Positions 25,546-34,788 are shown, counted from the first letter of the stretch. The stretch: 64,000 nt of DNA from Hymenobacter rigui (GCF_003944715.1 NZ_RWIT01000018.1:1-64000); one strand, 5' to 3'. Translations and numbers: made by a program. Notes: a model not told the origin generated them from the letters alone.

Positions 25546-26424
25546 TCAGGGAGCCGAAAGGCTGCCCGACTTGGCCGTCATACCGTCAACGGGGGTAGGA
25601 GGGGCGTAGAAGGTAGCCACTGAATTGGTGTAGCGGATGTTATGGATAGCTTCAGTCCGTTGGAAAATAACGGGCTTATGGGCACGCAACGGGACCAGCA
25701 TCAGCGCCGTTTTAGCCGACTTCACATCATACCGGTTATCCATCACCGTATCGAAGTAAAACAGGTACTGGTTCACCCACTTGAAATATGACCTGGACTT
25801 GGCATCCGTGGAGGTCAATACTGTAAGATCCTCTTTATCGGCGGCCAAGGCCTGTTGCAGTTCCACGGCGTTAAGCGGAGTAGTGCCCAGCATCGGAATA
25901 ATATCAGCCTGTGCGTCTACCATCACCCATTTGCCCAGGTCGGGCAACCAGGCTTCGGCCAACGCATGGCCGGCGGCAGAGGTGCGCGTTTGCACATCTT
26001 CGGCTTTCAGATAAAGCGGCCGGGCCGGAATGCCCACGGCGTTAAAGGCGGCTGCTAGTACCAGGCCAAACTCCACGCACTGCACCTGCTGACCGGCCTG
26101 GGCCGCTTTCAGAATGGCAAACGGATCCTGCGACTTAAACTGCTTGTGTCCGTCGTGCTCCAACCGGAAATGCACCCACTGGCAAAGTGCCCGGGCGCGG
26201 CCCAGATCCGTGGTTTCTTTCGCAATGACTTCGTTCAGGCCAAACATTTCGCGAAACCGCGTCAGATACGCTGTTTTGGCCGAGCTAAACTGAAAAGAAT
26301 AAGCAACCGGGTCGAGCGTAGCGAGGTAAGGAGAATCCGCCGCCATTCGTGCGGTACCCTGCCCGTGTGCCATAAGCGCCATGCTCAGAGCCGTGAAAAG
26401 AAGTGTAAACGTCTTGCGGTACAT
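25546..26424 (-). CDS. Secreted transglutaminase-like protein
   Basis: 292 residues from the ATG at 26422-26424, which opens a signal peptide (MYRKTFTLLFTALSMALMAHG). A transglutaminase-core fold is seen at about 100-210: Cys in 'VQCVEFGLVLAAAFNAVGIPARP', His in 'AGHALAEAWLPDLGKWVMVD' and Asp in 'VDAQADIIP', which gives the Cys-His-Asp order. Such proteins act in the periplasm or outside as peptidases, cross-linkers or deamidases. The substrate is not known. It lies downstream of sucC on the same strand, with a terminator between them. Confidence 0.75.
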   Translation of the reverse strand: MYRKTFTLLFTALSMALMAHGQGTARMAADSPYLATLDPVAYSFQFSSAKTAYLTRFREMFGLNEVIAKETTDLGRARALCQWVHFRLEHDGHKQFKSQDPFAILKAAQAGQQVQCVEFGLVLAAAFNAVGIPARPLYLKAEDVQTRTSAAGHALAEAWLPDLGKWVMVDAQADIIPMLGTTPLNAVELQQALAADKEDLTVLTSTDAKSRSYFKWVNQYLFYFDTVMDNRYDVKSAKTALMLVPLRAHKPVIFQRTEAIHNIRYTNSVATFYAPPTPVDGMTAKSGSLSAP

Positions 26425-26490
26425 AGGCAGTTGCTGATGAGTTGCTCTAAACGCAACCAAGTACCCAATGGTTAACGAGTACGCAAACAA

Positions 26491-26519
26491 AAGCCCGTCC
26501 GGAAATCCGGACGGGCCTT
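26491..26519 (-). terminator. Intrinsic terminator of sucC
   Basis: A 13-base stem (26491-26503 / 26506-26519, core GCCCGTCCGGA) with a two-base nominal loop. On the minus strand it runs into TTTTGTTTG. It lies 29 bases after the sucC stop. Confidence 0.85.
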
Positions 26520-26547
26520 GTAAGTAAACAAATTTTTCTTGGAATTA

Positions 26548-27753
26548 CTATGAAATTCCTTGCTCAGCCAGTACTTCCTTTACTTTCTGAGCGGCATCTT
26601 TCAGCAGTACAGCCGAGTACACTTTCAGGCCGCTTTCGTCAATGATGCGGGCACCTTCCTCGGCATTAGTACCCTGCAGACGCACGATGATGGGCACCTT
26701 GATGTCGCCGATGTTCTTGTAGGCTTCCACTACCCCGTTAGCTACCCGGTCGCAGCGTACGATGCCACCGAAGATGTTGATCAGGATGGCTTTCACGTTC
26801 GGATCCTTCAGGATGATGCGGAAACCAGCCTCTACGGTCTGGGCGTTGGCTCCACCCCCTACGTCGAGGAAGTTGGCAGGCTCACCGCCGCTCAGCTTGA
26901 TGATGTCCATGGTAGCCATGGCCAGACCAGCACCGTTCACCATGCAGCCCACGTTGCCGTCGAGCTTCACGTAGTTCAGGTTCGAGGCCGAGGCTTCTAC
27001 TTCCAGCGGATCTTCCTCGTTGGTGTCGCGCAGCTCTACGAAGTCCTTGTGGCGGTACAGGGCGTTTTCGTCGAGGGTTACTTTGGCGTCAACGGCCAGA
27101 ATCTTGTTGTCCGACGTCTTCAGCACGGGGTTGATTTCGAACATGGCCGAGTCGGTTTCGTCGTAGGCTTTGTACAGGGCCATTACGAACTTTACCATCT
27201 CTTTCTGCGCCGCGCCGGTCAGGCCCAGGTTGAAGGCAATTTTAGCAGCCTGGAAGGGGCGCAGGCCCACGCGGGGGTCTACATGCTCGCGGTGGATTTT
27301 CTCGGGGTGCGCTTCGGCCACTTCCTCGATATCCATACCGCCCTCAGTGGTGTAGATAATGACGTTTTTACCGGACGTACGGTCCAGCAGCACGCTCATG
27401 TAGAACTCTTTGGTTTCCGACTCGCCGGGGTAGTACACGTCCTGGGCAACCAGTACGCGGTGTACTTTGCGGCCTTCGGCGCCGGTTTGCTTGGTTACCA
27501 GCTGCATGCCCAGGATCTGGCCGGCAATTTCTTTTACCTGCTCCAGGTTTTTGGCGAGTTTCACCCCGCCCCCTTTACCACGGCCACCGGCGTGGATCTG
27601 AGCCTTAATCACGTGCCAGCTGGTGCCGGTTTCCTCGGTCAGTTTTTTGGCAGCTTCCACGGCTTCCTCGGCCGTATCGGCCACGATGCCTTCCTGTACA
27701 CGCACGCCGTAGCGCTTCAGAATGTCTTTGCCCTGATACTCGTGAATGTTCAT
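26548..27753 (-). CDS. sucC: Succinyl-CoA ligase (ADP-forming) beta subunit
   Basis: 401 residues, slightly longer than the 388 of E. coli. It opens MNIHEYQGKDILKRYGV, the invariant SucC start. The ATP-grasp domain follows (KAQIHAGGRGKGGGVKLAKN, nucleotide-binding), with Mg-binding 'MFEINPVLKT' and 'VDAKVTLDENALYRH'. Then comes the CoA-ligase domain with 'KLDGNVGCMVNGAGLAMATMD', 'NFLDVGGGANAQ' and 'ILINIFGGIVRCD'. The enzyme makes ATP from succinyl-CoA in the TCA cycle with SucD, which is not adjacent here. Confidence 0.97.
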   Translation of the reverse strand: MNIHEYQGKDILKRYGVRVQEGIVADTAEEAVEAAKKLTEETGTSWHVIKAQIHAGGRGKGGGVKLAKNLEQVKEIAGQILGMQLVTKQTGAEGRKVHRVLVAQDVYYPGESETKEFYMSVLLDRTSGKNVIIYTTEGGMDIEEVAEAHPEKIHREHVDPRVGLRPFQAAKIAFNLGLTGAAQKEMVKFVMALYKAYDETDSAMFEINPVLKTSDNKILAVDAKVTLDENALYRHKDFVELRDTNEEDPLEVEASASNLNYVKLDGNVGCMVNGAGLAMATMDIIKLSGGEPANFLDVGGGANAQTVEAGFRIILKDPNVKAILINIFGGIVRCDRVANGVVEAYKNIGDIKVPIIVRLQGTNAEEGARIIDESGLKVYSAVLLKDAAQKVKEVLAEQGIS

Positions 27754-27884
27754 AGAGTCAGTTAAGAGGGGGTTTCGGGGTGGTTAACTAGGCGCGAAAG
27801 TAGGGAGAAATGCGTTGATAGTTTTGGTTTTTGGTTTTTTGATGGGTGGCGTGACCCGATTATCGGCTCCGGCAGACGCAGGGG

Positions 27885-29009
27885 TTATTTGTGGAACCAC
27901 TCAGCCATCACGCGCTCAGCTGGTTTGTGCTGCGGGGTAAAATCCAAGTGGCGGCGGGCCGAGCCATCGGGGCCCAGGCCCGGGTACCATTTCCACACAA
28001 ACAGCCCCTTAAACCAGCGGCGCGGCCAGAACGTCTCGAACAGGGCGGCGTAGCAGTTCGCCTGCGTAGTTTCGTCGGCGGTGGTCAGTATGGCCATGCG
28101 GTCGGGCCAGGCCCAAGGCTCAATGGCCGCGTCCGGGGTGGTTTTGTAGCCGGCCTCCGTAAATACCACAGGTTTGTCGAAGCGTTTCTGGATGACCTCC
28201 AGCCGCCTGACCGGGTTCCGCCAGGCCCGTAGCAGGGTGGCTTTGTCGGGGCTGTTGGTAGTGCTGAGCGGAAAGTAGGCCTGCACCCCAATGAAATCCA
28301 GCGCATCCCAGAACGGTACCCGCTCAAACTCGCCGCTCCAGTTGGCCGCATACGTAAGCTGCCCGTGGTATACGGCCCGGATTTGCCGGATCAGCTCCCG
28401 CCAGGCTGCTTCATGGTCCGGGCCGCTGGCGTGTTCCAGCTCCGTGCCAATGCACAATGCTTCAATCTGACTGGTTTCTGCCAACCGGGCATAGTGCAGT
28501 ATAAACACCGAGTAGTTGGCAAACCACTGCTGCCAGTCGGCCGCCGAGGTCATGGCAACGTCCCCCGGCCAGGTGCCGCCGTTGCGCAGCCACAGGTGGG
28601 GCTTCAGCAGGGTATGAATTCCCTGTTGCCGGGCCCGGGCCGCCGTCAGCCGGATGCCCCGGTCACTCTCACCCCAGTAATGCCGGTTGTTGCCAGTGCT
28701 AAGTCGGATTTCGGGTCCGGTGGCACTGGGCTGCCATCCGAAAGGGGTTTGGGCAATCCAGGTCACGCCGGCCCGGCGTAGGGGTTCTAGGTCGAGGGCC
28801 GAAACAGAGTCGCCGGCCACCCAGCTCACGCCGCGCAGACGCCCATCGGCGGGCGGCGGCCCCAGGCTGCTTAATGGCGGCAGGGCCGCCGCTTCGGGGC
28901 GCGGCTGCCGGGGCAAGAGAAACCAGCCGGCTCCTGCCAGCAGCGGCAGCAGAAGCCAGGCAAAGCGGCGCACGGTACGGGCGGGCAGGGTGGGCATAGA
29001 AACGGCCAT
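27885..29009 (-). CDS. GH113-like secreted/membrane-anchored glycoside hydrolase
   Basis: 374 residues; the start may be 29009 or 28997 (MPTLPARTVRRFAW). A single N-terminal hydrophobic segment (RFAWLLLPLLAGAGWFLL) acts as signal or anchor. The TIM-barrel part (about 55-372) carries the GH113 marks: 'GVSWVAGDSV' opening, 'LLKPHLWLRNGGTWPG', 'ALCIGTELEHAS' with the acid/base Glu, 'IGVQAYFPLS', and 'PVVFTEAGYKTTPDAAIEPW' with the nucleophile Glu. GH113 members are beta-mannanases or related glucan hydrolases, but many Bacteroidota members are untested. Solitary gene. Confidence 0.8.
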   Translation of the reverse strand: MAVSMPTLPARTVRRFAWLLLPLLAGAGWFLLPRQPRPEAAALPPLSSLGPPPADGRLRGVSWVAGDSVSALDLEPLRRAGVTWIAQTPFGWQPSATGPEIRLSTGNNRHYWGESDRGIRLTAARARQQGIHTLLKPHLWLRNGGTWPGDVAMTSAADWQQWFANYSVFILHYARLAETSQIEALCIGTELEHASGPDHEAAWRELIRQIRAVYHGQLTYAANWSGEFERVPFWDALDFIGVQAYFPLSTTNSPDKATLLRAWRNPVRRLEVIQKRFDKPVVFTEAGYKTTPDAAIEPWAWPDRMAILTTADETTQANCYAALFETFWPRRWFKGLFVWKWYPGLGPDGSARRHLDFTPQHKPAERVMAEWFHK

Positions 29010-29146
29010 AATGGCTTGTAAGGTACTTTGATTTGGGTAGGTTTGGCGGGTAGTTTGCCCGATTGCGCGCCGGGCACCACCGCAACGGCCTACATTCCGT
29101 AGATTTGTTTTCCGTACTCCGGCTCCACTTTACTTTTTAGTCTGTT

Positions 29147-29803
29147 TTGCTGCAAGCCATCAACGTCCGCAAAAAATATAACACACTGGAAGTGCTCAAG
29201 GGCATCGACCTGACGATTGAGAAGTCGGAAATCGTAAGCATCGTGGGCTCGTCGGGAGCCGGTAAAAGCACGCTACTCCACATTCTGGGTACCCTGGATA
29301 ATCCGGACTCGGGCGAAGTGCTGTTTGACGGGGAGTCCGTAAGCTCTCTGGGACGTTCTGACCTGGCCCGGTTCCGGAACCGTCACATTGGCTTTATCTT
29401 CCAGTTTCACAACCTGCTGCCTGAGTTTACGGCTCTCGAAAACGTGTGTCTGCCGGCCTACCTGGCGGGCCGCTCCGAGAAGGAAACCCGCGTAAGGGCC
29501 CGTGAGTTGCTCGGGATGCTGAACCTGGAGCGCCGTGCCGACCACAAGCCCTCCGAAATGAGCGGAGGGGAGCAGCAGCGCACCGCTGTGGCCCGCGCCC
29601 TCATCAACTCCCCCGAAATCATCTTCGCCGATGAGCCCAGCGGCAACCTCGACTCGCAGAACGCTCAGGAGCTGCACCAGATTTTCTTCCTGCTGCGTAA
29701 GGAGCTAGGCCAGACGTTCGTCATCGTAACCCACAACGACCAGCTGGCCGAAATGGCCGACCGGAAGATTACGATGAAAGATGGAAATATCTGGGAAGGA
29801 TAG
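29147..29803 (+). CDS. ABC transporter ATP-binding protein, LolD/MacB type
   Basis: 218 residues using a TTG start at 29147 (TTG CTG CAA), which gives the normal family N-terminus 'LQAINVRKKYNTLEVLKGI'. Walker A is GSSGAGKST, the Q-loop is in 'FIFQFHNLLPEFTALENV', the signature is MSGGEQQR, Walker B is IIFADEPSGNLD and the H-loop is in 'VTHNDQL'. The 'LLPEFTALENV' and short length place it in the LolD/MacB (lipoprotein release/macrolide) branch. No permease gene is adjacent, so its partner is elsewhere. Two terminators follow. Confidence 0.9.
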   Translation: MLQAINVRKKYNTLEVLKGIDLTIEKSEIVSIVGSSGAGKSTLLHILGTLDNPDSGEVLFDGESVSSLGRSDLARFRNRHIGFIFQFHNLLPEFTALENVCLPAYLAGRSEKETRVRARELLGMLNLERRADHKPSEMSGGEQQRTAVARALINSPEIIFADEPSGNLDSQNAQELHQIFFLLRKELGQTFVIVTHNDQLAEMADRKITMKDGNIWEG

Positions 29804-29852
29804 GAAAATACATAGGCGAAATCGGAACTTGCCGATATCAGCTTCGGTTTAC

Positions 29853-29886
29853 AAGGCACCTGTTCCAGTGGAGCAGGTGCCTTTTG
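29853..29886 (+). terminator. Intrinsic terminator of the LolD-like gene
   Basis: A 14-base stem with one G-U pair (29853-29866 / 29870-29883, core GGCACCTG), followed by TTTTGCTT. 50 bases past the stop. Confidence 0.75.
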
Positions 29887-29930
29887 CTTACTTGGTCGCG
29901 CGTCCGTTTTTGCCCCGGACCGTGTTTTAT

Positions 29931-29970
29931 AACCCGCTGCCCCATTACCGGAATGAGGCAGCGGGTTTTC
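29931..29970 (+). terminator. Second terminator hairpin
   Basis: A 16-base stem with one mismatch (29931-29946 / 29952-29967, core CCCGCTGCC), followed by TTTTCTGTTTT. It backs up the hairpin at 29853. Confidence 0.75.
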
Positions 29971-30191
29971 TGTTTTCGGGCCATCTAGCTGCGTGTCAGA
30001 ATGGATAGGGCAGGTTGAAAAAGCTAAAAAATGGGTTTGGCTAAAAATTTTGGAAAAAATATTTATAAGTATCTGTAAATCAAGGGTAAAATTTGATAAA
30101 AATCAGAGCTGTTTTTGCACCTTTTTAGGGAGGTAGCCGTTATATTCACGTAAACAAATACGGTACTACAGGACACTAACGGAAAGACGCC

Positions 30192-30992
30192 ATGAGCGAA
30201 GCAACCAAAATCACTAAAGAGCAGGTTCGTAAAACCAAAGTGGAGAGCTACGACATCTCGCGCTCCGATGAAACATTGCATCTGGCGACGGACCTGGCCA
30301 AGTTCATTAAAGACAATAAGCTCAGCACTACGGTGCAGGGCAAGGAGTTCGTGAATGTGGAAGGCTGGCAGTACGCTGGCTCCCGACTGGGCATTGTGCC
30401 CATTGTGGACCACGTCATCAACGTATCAAACGAGCAGGAAATTAAGTATCAGGCCAAAGTGACACTGTTTGATATGCGCAGCGGCCATACGGTAGGGGCG
30501 GGCTTCGCCATTTGCTCCAATAAGGAGCAGGGCAAGAAGTTCTACCAAGAGTTTGCCATCATGAGTATGGCCCAGACGCGGGCTATTGGTAAAGCGTACC
30601 GAAATATCTTGGCTTGGATCATTCGCGCGGCTGGCTACGAGCCCACGCCGGCTGAGGAAATGGAATACGGTGGCAACACGCCGGCTGTTCAGCAGCCTGC
30701 TATGGCTGCCGTGCCGGCCGCTCCGGTAGCAGTAGCTGCGGAAGCCCCGACTCCTATGAAAGCCGTAGCCGCTGAGCCGGCTGCTTCCGAGGCTGCCGCC
30801 CCGGCCTATGCCTCGGCTTCGCAGAAGGAGGAGATTATCCGGCTTCTGAACCATCCGCTCATCACACGCCCCGAGAAGACGAAGATGTTGCTGAACATCA
30901 ACCGGCTGGATGAGGAGCGTGCCACCCAGGCAATCAGTAAGCTGAAAAAAGCCATTGATGACCGTGAAAACGGTACAGCTGCCGCTGCCTAG
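30192..30992 (+). CDS. Conserved protein resembling phage DNA-metabolism proteins, unknown
   Basis: 266 residues, cytosolic. The first 160 residues form an alpha/beta domain with 'NVEGWQYAGSRLGIVPIVDH', 'YQAKVTLFDMRSGHTVGAGF' and then 'MSMAQTRAIGKAYRNILAWI', 'RAAGYEPTPAEEM'. The 'QTRA-x-x-RA...GYE-TPAEEM' run resembles a motif seen in phage-encoded proteins near recombination genes. An Ala/Pro-rich linker (about 168-215) leads to a small helical C-terminal domain (SASQKEEIIRLLNHP). A DNA or ssDNA-binding role is only suggested by these likenesses. A terminator separates it from recQ. Highly expressed character is possible, since the promoter area is AT-rich. Confidence 0.6.
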   Translation: MSEATKITKEQVRKTKVESYDISRSDETLHLATDLAKFIKDNKLSTTVQGKEFVNVEGWQYAGSRLGIVPIVDHVINVSNEQEIKYQAKVTLFDMRSGHTVGAGFAICSNKEQGKKFYQEFAIMSMAQTRAIGKAYRNILAWIIRAAGYEPTPAEEMEYGGNTPAVQQPAMAAVPAAPVAVAAEAPTPMKAVAAEPAASEAAAPAYASASQKEEIIRLLNHPLITRPEKTKMLLNINRLDEERATQAISKLKKAIDDRENGTAAAA

Positions 30993-31014
30993 AACTCGTT
31001 GTTTTCTACTTGTA

Positions 31015-31048
31015 AAAGCCTGCCGTTTCCCAACGGCGGGCTTTTTTT
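31015..31048 (+). terminator. Intrinsic terminator
   Basis: AAAGCCTGCCGTT (31015-31027) pairs with AACGGCGGGCTTT (31032-31044) with one G-U pair and a four-base loop, followed by seven Ts. It ends the transcript of the 30192 gene before recQ. Confidence 0.85.
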
Positions 31049-31087
31049 GTGGGCTGATGCGCCGGCTTACCCGTACTTTTGCGGGCT

Positions 31088-33010
31088 ATGCTACCCGCCA
31101 CCGACGATATTCTGCACGTACTGCGCCAAACCTGGGGCCACATGCAGTTTCGGCCATTGCAGGAGGATATCATCCGCTCGGTGCTGGCCGGGCAGGATAC
31201 GCTGGCCCTGCTGCCTACGGGCGGTGGCAAAAGCATCTGCTTTCAGGTGCCGGCCTTGGCCCGGCCAGGTCTGTGCCTGGTAGTGTCGCCGCTGATTGCC
31301 CTGATGAAGGATCAGGTGGAAAACCTGCGCAAGCGTGGCATCAAGGCCGAGGCTGTGTACGCCGGCATGAGTCACCAGGAAATCGACCAGACGCTGGACA
31401 ACTGCGTGTATGGGCCGGTTAAATTTCTGTACGTAAGCCCCGAGCGGCTGCTGACGGATATGTTCCGGGCGCGGGTAGTGAAGATGAAGGTAAGCCTGCT
31501 GGCCGTGGATGAAGCGCACTGCCTCTCGCAGTGGGGCTACGATTTCCGGCCGCCGTATCTGCGCATTCAGGAGCTGCGGGAGTTGCTGCCCGGTGTGCCC
31601 TGCATTGCCCTCACGGCCACCGCTACCGAGCAGGTGCGGCTGGATATTGTGGAGAAGCTGCGGTTCGGAGCCACGCACCGCATGTTTCAGCAGAGTTTCG
31701 CCCGGCCCAATCTGTCGTACTCCGTACTGAGTACCGAAGACAAGCTGAAACGCCTGCAGGAAGTGGTGCGCGGGGTTGGGCCTGCCAAAACGAGTATCGT
31801 GTATGCCCGTACCCGCCGCCAGACGGAGGATACAGCGGCCTTTCTGCAGCAGCAGGGCATAACTGCCGCCGCTTACCACGCCGGTCTGCCCGCCGAGCAG
31901 CGCACCCGCGTGCAGCAGGACTGGATGCAGAACCGGACCCGGTGCATTGTGGCCACCAACGCCTTCGGAATGGGCATTGACAAGCCCGATGTGCGGCTGG
32001 TAGTGCACCTCGATGCGCCCGATAATCTGGAGGCTTACTACCAGGAAGCCGGCCGGGCCGGGCGTGACGAGAAGTATGCCTTTGCCGTGGTATTGCAGGG
32101 GCCCAATGATGCCGATGAGCTACGCCGCCGTACCCGGCTCAGTTTTCCGCCGCTCGATACGGTGCGCCGGGTGTACCAGGCCCTGGCCAACTTCTCCCGC
32201 ACAGCCATTGGGGGAGGCGAGCTGGTGGCCTTCGATTTTGATATTCAACAGTTTGCTGAAACCTACCGCATCAAAGCACTGGATGCACACAACAGCCTGC
32301 GGATGCTGGAGCGGGAAGGCTTTGTGCAGCTCAATGAAGCGGTGAATAACCCGGCCCGCGTGCATATCCCCATCGACCACACCGATTTGTACCGGTTTCA
32401 GGTGGCTAATGCCCAGCACGATAAGCTGATCAAAAGTCTGCTGCGGTTTCATGGTGGGGAGCTGTTTGCCGGGTTTCAGCGGATTTCCGAGAACAGCCTG
32501 GCCCAGCACCTGCGGCTAAGTGTAGTGGAGTTGCGCCGGATGCTGGTGTTTCTGCACCGCTCGGGCATCATCCAGTTTCAGCCGCGCCACGAGTCGCCGC
32601 AGGCCCTGTTCACTACCCCCCGCTACGACGCCGACAAGCTTCCGCTGGACCAGAAGCGTCTTACCCAGCAGCGCGACCAGGCGCTGCACAAGACCGAAGC
32701 GGTAATCCGGTATGCAGCCGGCGGCCGGTGCCGCCAACAGCTGCTGCTGGAGTATTTCGGGGAGCTGGATGCGCCGGCCTGCGGCGTCTGTGATACGTGC
32801 CTGGCCCGCAAAAAAGCCCAGCAGGCGGCCACCCCGGCCCCCGAGCTACGGGCGCAGCTGCTGACCTTGGTGCAGGCCAATCCCCAAACACCCCGCGAGC
32901 TACTCACGCACTTCGCTCCTGGTCAGGCAACGGCCGTGACCGGTCTGCTGCGGGAGCTGATAGAGCTGGGGCAGCTGCGTTACGCACCGGATGGACGGCT
33001 GGTAGGGTAG
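31088..33010 (+). CDS. recQ: RecQ-family ATP-dependent DNA helicase
   Basis: 640 residues from ATG 31088 (a TTG three codons earlier is possible). Helicase motifs: 'FRPLQEDIIRSVLAGQDTLALLPTGGGKS' (motifs 0 and I), 'VSPLIALMKDQV' (Ia), 'AVDEAHCLSQWGYDFRPPY' (II, DEAH with the RecQ aromatic loop), 'ALTATAT' (III), 'VYARTRRQTED' (IV), 'TNAFGMGIDKPDVR' (V), 'YYQEAGRAGRD' (VI). The zinc-binding RQC part has 'CRQQLLLEYFGE' and 'CGVCDTC'. The C-terminus is short, a winged-helix-like tail rather than an evident HRDC domain. It unwinds DNA 3'-5' in recombination and repair. Confidence 0.95.
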   Translation: MLPATDDILHVLRQTWGHMQFRPLQEDIIRSVLAGQDTLALLPTGGGKSICFQVPALARPGLCLVVSPLIALMKDQVENLRKRGIKAEAVYAGMSHQEIDQTLDNCVYGPVKFLYVSPERLLTDMFRARVVKMKVSLLAVDEAHCLSQWGYDFRPPYLRIQELRELLPGVPCIALTATATEQVRLDIVEKLRFGATHRMFQQSFARPNLSYSVLSTEDKLKRLQEVVRGVGPAKTSIVYARTRRQTEDTAAFLQQQGITAAAYHAGLPAEQRTRVQQDWMQNRTRCIVATNAFGMGIDKPDVRLVVHLDAPDNLEAYYQEAGRAGRDEKYAFAVVLQGPNDADELRRRTRLSFPPLDTVRRVYQALANFSRTAIGGGELVAFDFDIQQFAETYRIKALDAHNSLRMLEREGFVQLNEAVNNPARVHIPIDHTDLYRFQVANAQHDKLIKSLLRFHGGELFAGFQRISENSLAQHLRLSVVELRRMLVFLHRSGIIQFQPRHESPQALFTTPRYDADKLPLDQKRLTQQRDQALHKTEAVIRYAAGGRCRQQLLLEYFGELDAPACGVCDTCLARKKAQQAATPAPELRAQLLTLVQANPQTPRELLTHFAPGQATAVTGLLRELIELGQLRYAPDGRLVG

Positions 33011-33126
33011 GAGTCCGGTTTGTGGAGAGAGCCGTCTGAATTCTGGAGTTACAAACGGTATGGAAGCTTTACCCAGCATATAACCTGCCGGAAACAGTTG
33101 GTAATAGTAGCCAACGAACAGCCAGC

Positions 33127-33747
33127 ATGAATAAAACGATTGTACAAACCCGTTTCGATAATCTGGTGTCTAGCGGGTTGTGGCCGGTACTTAAGGAACT
33201 GGGATATCGGCGGCAGGGCAATAACTTCCGGCAGTACTTCTTTGCGGAAGGCTGGGGGCGTATCCTGAATGTACAGAAGAGTGCTTTCAATGCTTCAGAT
33301 AGAGTGCAATTCACCCTGAACGCGGGGCTGTACCTGTTGGCTGCCGAGCGGGTGAATAACTGGGGCCGCGTTTCGGCAGAGCAGTTTCTGGAGCCGGACT
33401 GTCTGATACGCAAGCGCATTGGCCGGTTGAACGGTACGCAGCAGGATACGTGGTACGAGCTAACGCCCACTACGCCGCCCGGGGTAGTTGAGCAGCAGGT
33501 ACTGGCCGATGTGCAGCACTACGTGCTACCGTATCTGCAACGGGTGCAGTCGGGCCCGGAGCTACTGGCCCAGGTGGTGCGAGAACGTGACCCCAACAAT
33601 GCCGACGGTATCCGGGCGGCGTTTGTGGGTGGTTTGCGGCAGCAGGCGCTGGCATGGTTGAATGAGGAAATAGCCGCAACCATCTATCAATACAAGAAAG
33701 CAGAACTACTGCGGCTGCAAGCGCAACTGCTAGCCGAAGAGTTGTGA
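33127..33747 (+). CDS. DUF4304-like hypothetical protein
   Basis: 206 residues, cytosolic. The opening 'FDNLVSSGLWPVLKELGYRRQGNNFRQYF' then 'WGRILNVQKSAFNASDRVQFTLNAGLY' follows the DUF4304 plan (L-x-x-LKx-LGFxxKGxxF..., then a strand ending in Q-x-S). The last third is a helix rich in K/L/Q. Function unknown. It lies between recQ and murI on the same strand, with gaps of 116 and 48 bases. Confidence 0.7.
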   Translation: MNKTIVQTRFDNLVSSGLWPVLKELGYRRQGNNFRQYFFAEGWGRILNVQKSAFNASDRVQFTLNAGLYLLAAERVNNWGRVSAEQFLEPDCLIRKRIGRLNGTQQDTWYELTPTTPPGVVEQQVLADVQHYVLPYLQRVQSGPELLAQVVRERDPNNADGIRAAFVGGLRQQALAWLNEEIAATIYQYKKAELLRLQAQLLAEEL

Positions 33748-33795
33748 GCCAGTGCCGAAGTCCTGTTGCAGCGGACTGCGTACCTTCGGGCCGCA

Positions 33796-34632
33796 ATGGC
33801 TACTACTTCCTCTCCCCCCGACCTGACTACCCGTCCTATTGGTGTTTTCGACAGTGGTATTGGCGGCCTTACGGTAGCGCGGGCCGTGAACCAGGTGTTG
33901 CCCCACGAGCGGCTGGTGTACTTCGGAGATACGGCCCATTTGCCCTACGGCGACAAAAGCACGGCGGCTATCCAGGCCTACTCCGTCAAAATCTGCGACC
34001 TGCTTCTGAAGCAGCAGTGCAAAGTGATTTTGATTGCCTGCAACTCCGCCTCGGCAGCAGCTTATGAGCTGGTGCGCGAGTACGTAGGCTCCAAAGCGCG
34101 CGTGCTCAACGTCATTGATCCTATTGTTGCACACGTAGGCCAGCAATATGCCGGCCGCACCGTAGGCCTCATCGGCACTAAGCAAACGGTGAACAGCAAC
34201 GTGTACCGCAAAAAGATAGATGATCTGGACGCCGGAGTGGACCTGCGCAGTCTGGCTACGCCCTTGCTGGCTCCTATGATTGAGGAAGGCTTTTTCGATA
34301 ACTCCATTGCCGGCAATGTCATCGAAACCTACCTGTCGAATCCCGTACTGGAGGGCATTGAGGCGCTGGTGCTGGCCTGTACTCATTACCCGCTCATCAA
34401 ACACCAGATTGCCGAGTTTTATCAGGGGCGAACCGAAGTGCTGGACGCTTCTGCCGTAGTAGCCGAGCATGTGCGACACTACCTGCAGAATCAGCAGCTG
34501 GCCGCGCCGGCCGCTGCCACTCTGCCCCGGCACCACTTCTACGTGTCCGATTTCACCCGCTCCTTTGAGGAAAGCACCCGTATCTTTTTCGGGCAGGAAG
34601 TGCATCTGGAGCATTATCCACTGTGGGAGTAA
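33796..34632 (+). CDS. murI: Glutamate racemase
   Basis: 278 residues from ATG 33796, chosen because it gives the usual short lead before 'PIGVFDSGIGGLTVARAV'. The two catalytic cysteines are in 'ACNSASAAAYE' and 'LACTHYPLI'; 'YFGDTAHLPYGDKS' is the conserved substrate loop. The enzyme turns L-glutamate into D-glutamate for peptidoglycan. No other cell-wall gene is beside it. Confidence 0.96.
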   Translation: MATTSSPPDLTTRPIGVFDSGIGGLTVARAVNQVLPHERLVYFGDTAHLPYGDKSTAAIQAYSVKICDLLLKQQCKVILIACNSASAAAYELVREYVGSKARVLNVIDPIVAHVGQQYAGRTVGLIGTKQTVNSNVYRKKIDDLDAGVDLRSLATPLLAPMIEEGFFDNSIAGNVIETYLSNPVLEGIEALVLACTHYPLIKHQIAEFYQGRTEVLDASAVVAEHVRHYLQNQQLAAPAAATLPRHHFYVSDFTRSFEESTRIFFGQEVHLEHYPLWE

Positions 34633-34758
34633 GATCTGACAAGTAAGTCTGGCACAAGAGTAAGTAACGTGCTGAGTATAAGGGAAGTTGCGGAGATGCT
34701 GTTATTGGCATAGTGCAGACATTACTGAATTGTGTGCAAAAATAATCTTGTTACATAC

Positions 34759-34788
34759 TTGTATTATTTTTCTAAATATTTATATTTA
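34759..34788 (+). promoter_or_regulatory. Candidate promoter of csgEFG
   Basis: TTG at 34759-34761 and TATATTTA at 34781-34788, spaced 19 bases: a near match to the Bacteroidota sigma-ABfr pattern (TTG, 17-23, TAnnTTTG), in a strongly AT-rich stretch about 100 bases before csgE. Confidence 0.5.

Larger units (their letters stand above)
29804..30191. other. Intergenic with two terminators and the promoter region of the 30192 gene
   Basis: 388 bases with no gene. Two hairpins (29853-29886 and 29931-29970) are followed by an AT-rich stretch (30020-30150) that should hold the promoter of the next gene. A TTTG at 30114-30117 and a TATATTCA at 30141-30148 are spaced 23 apart, which is looser than the Bacteroidota consensus. 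Confidence 0.35.

Noticed and set aside
26560..27765. Plus-strand frame of 401 codons opposite sucC
   Set aside because: It is an antisense shadow. sucC on the minus strand has all family motifs, and the shadow product has none.
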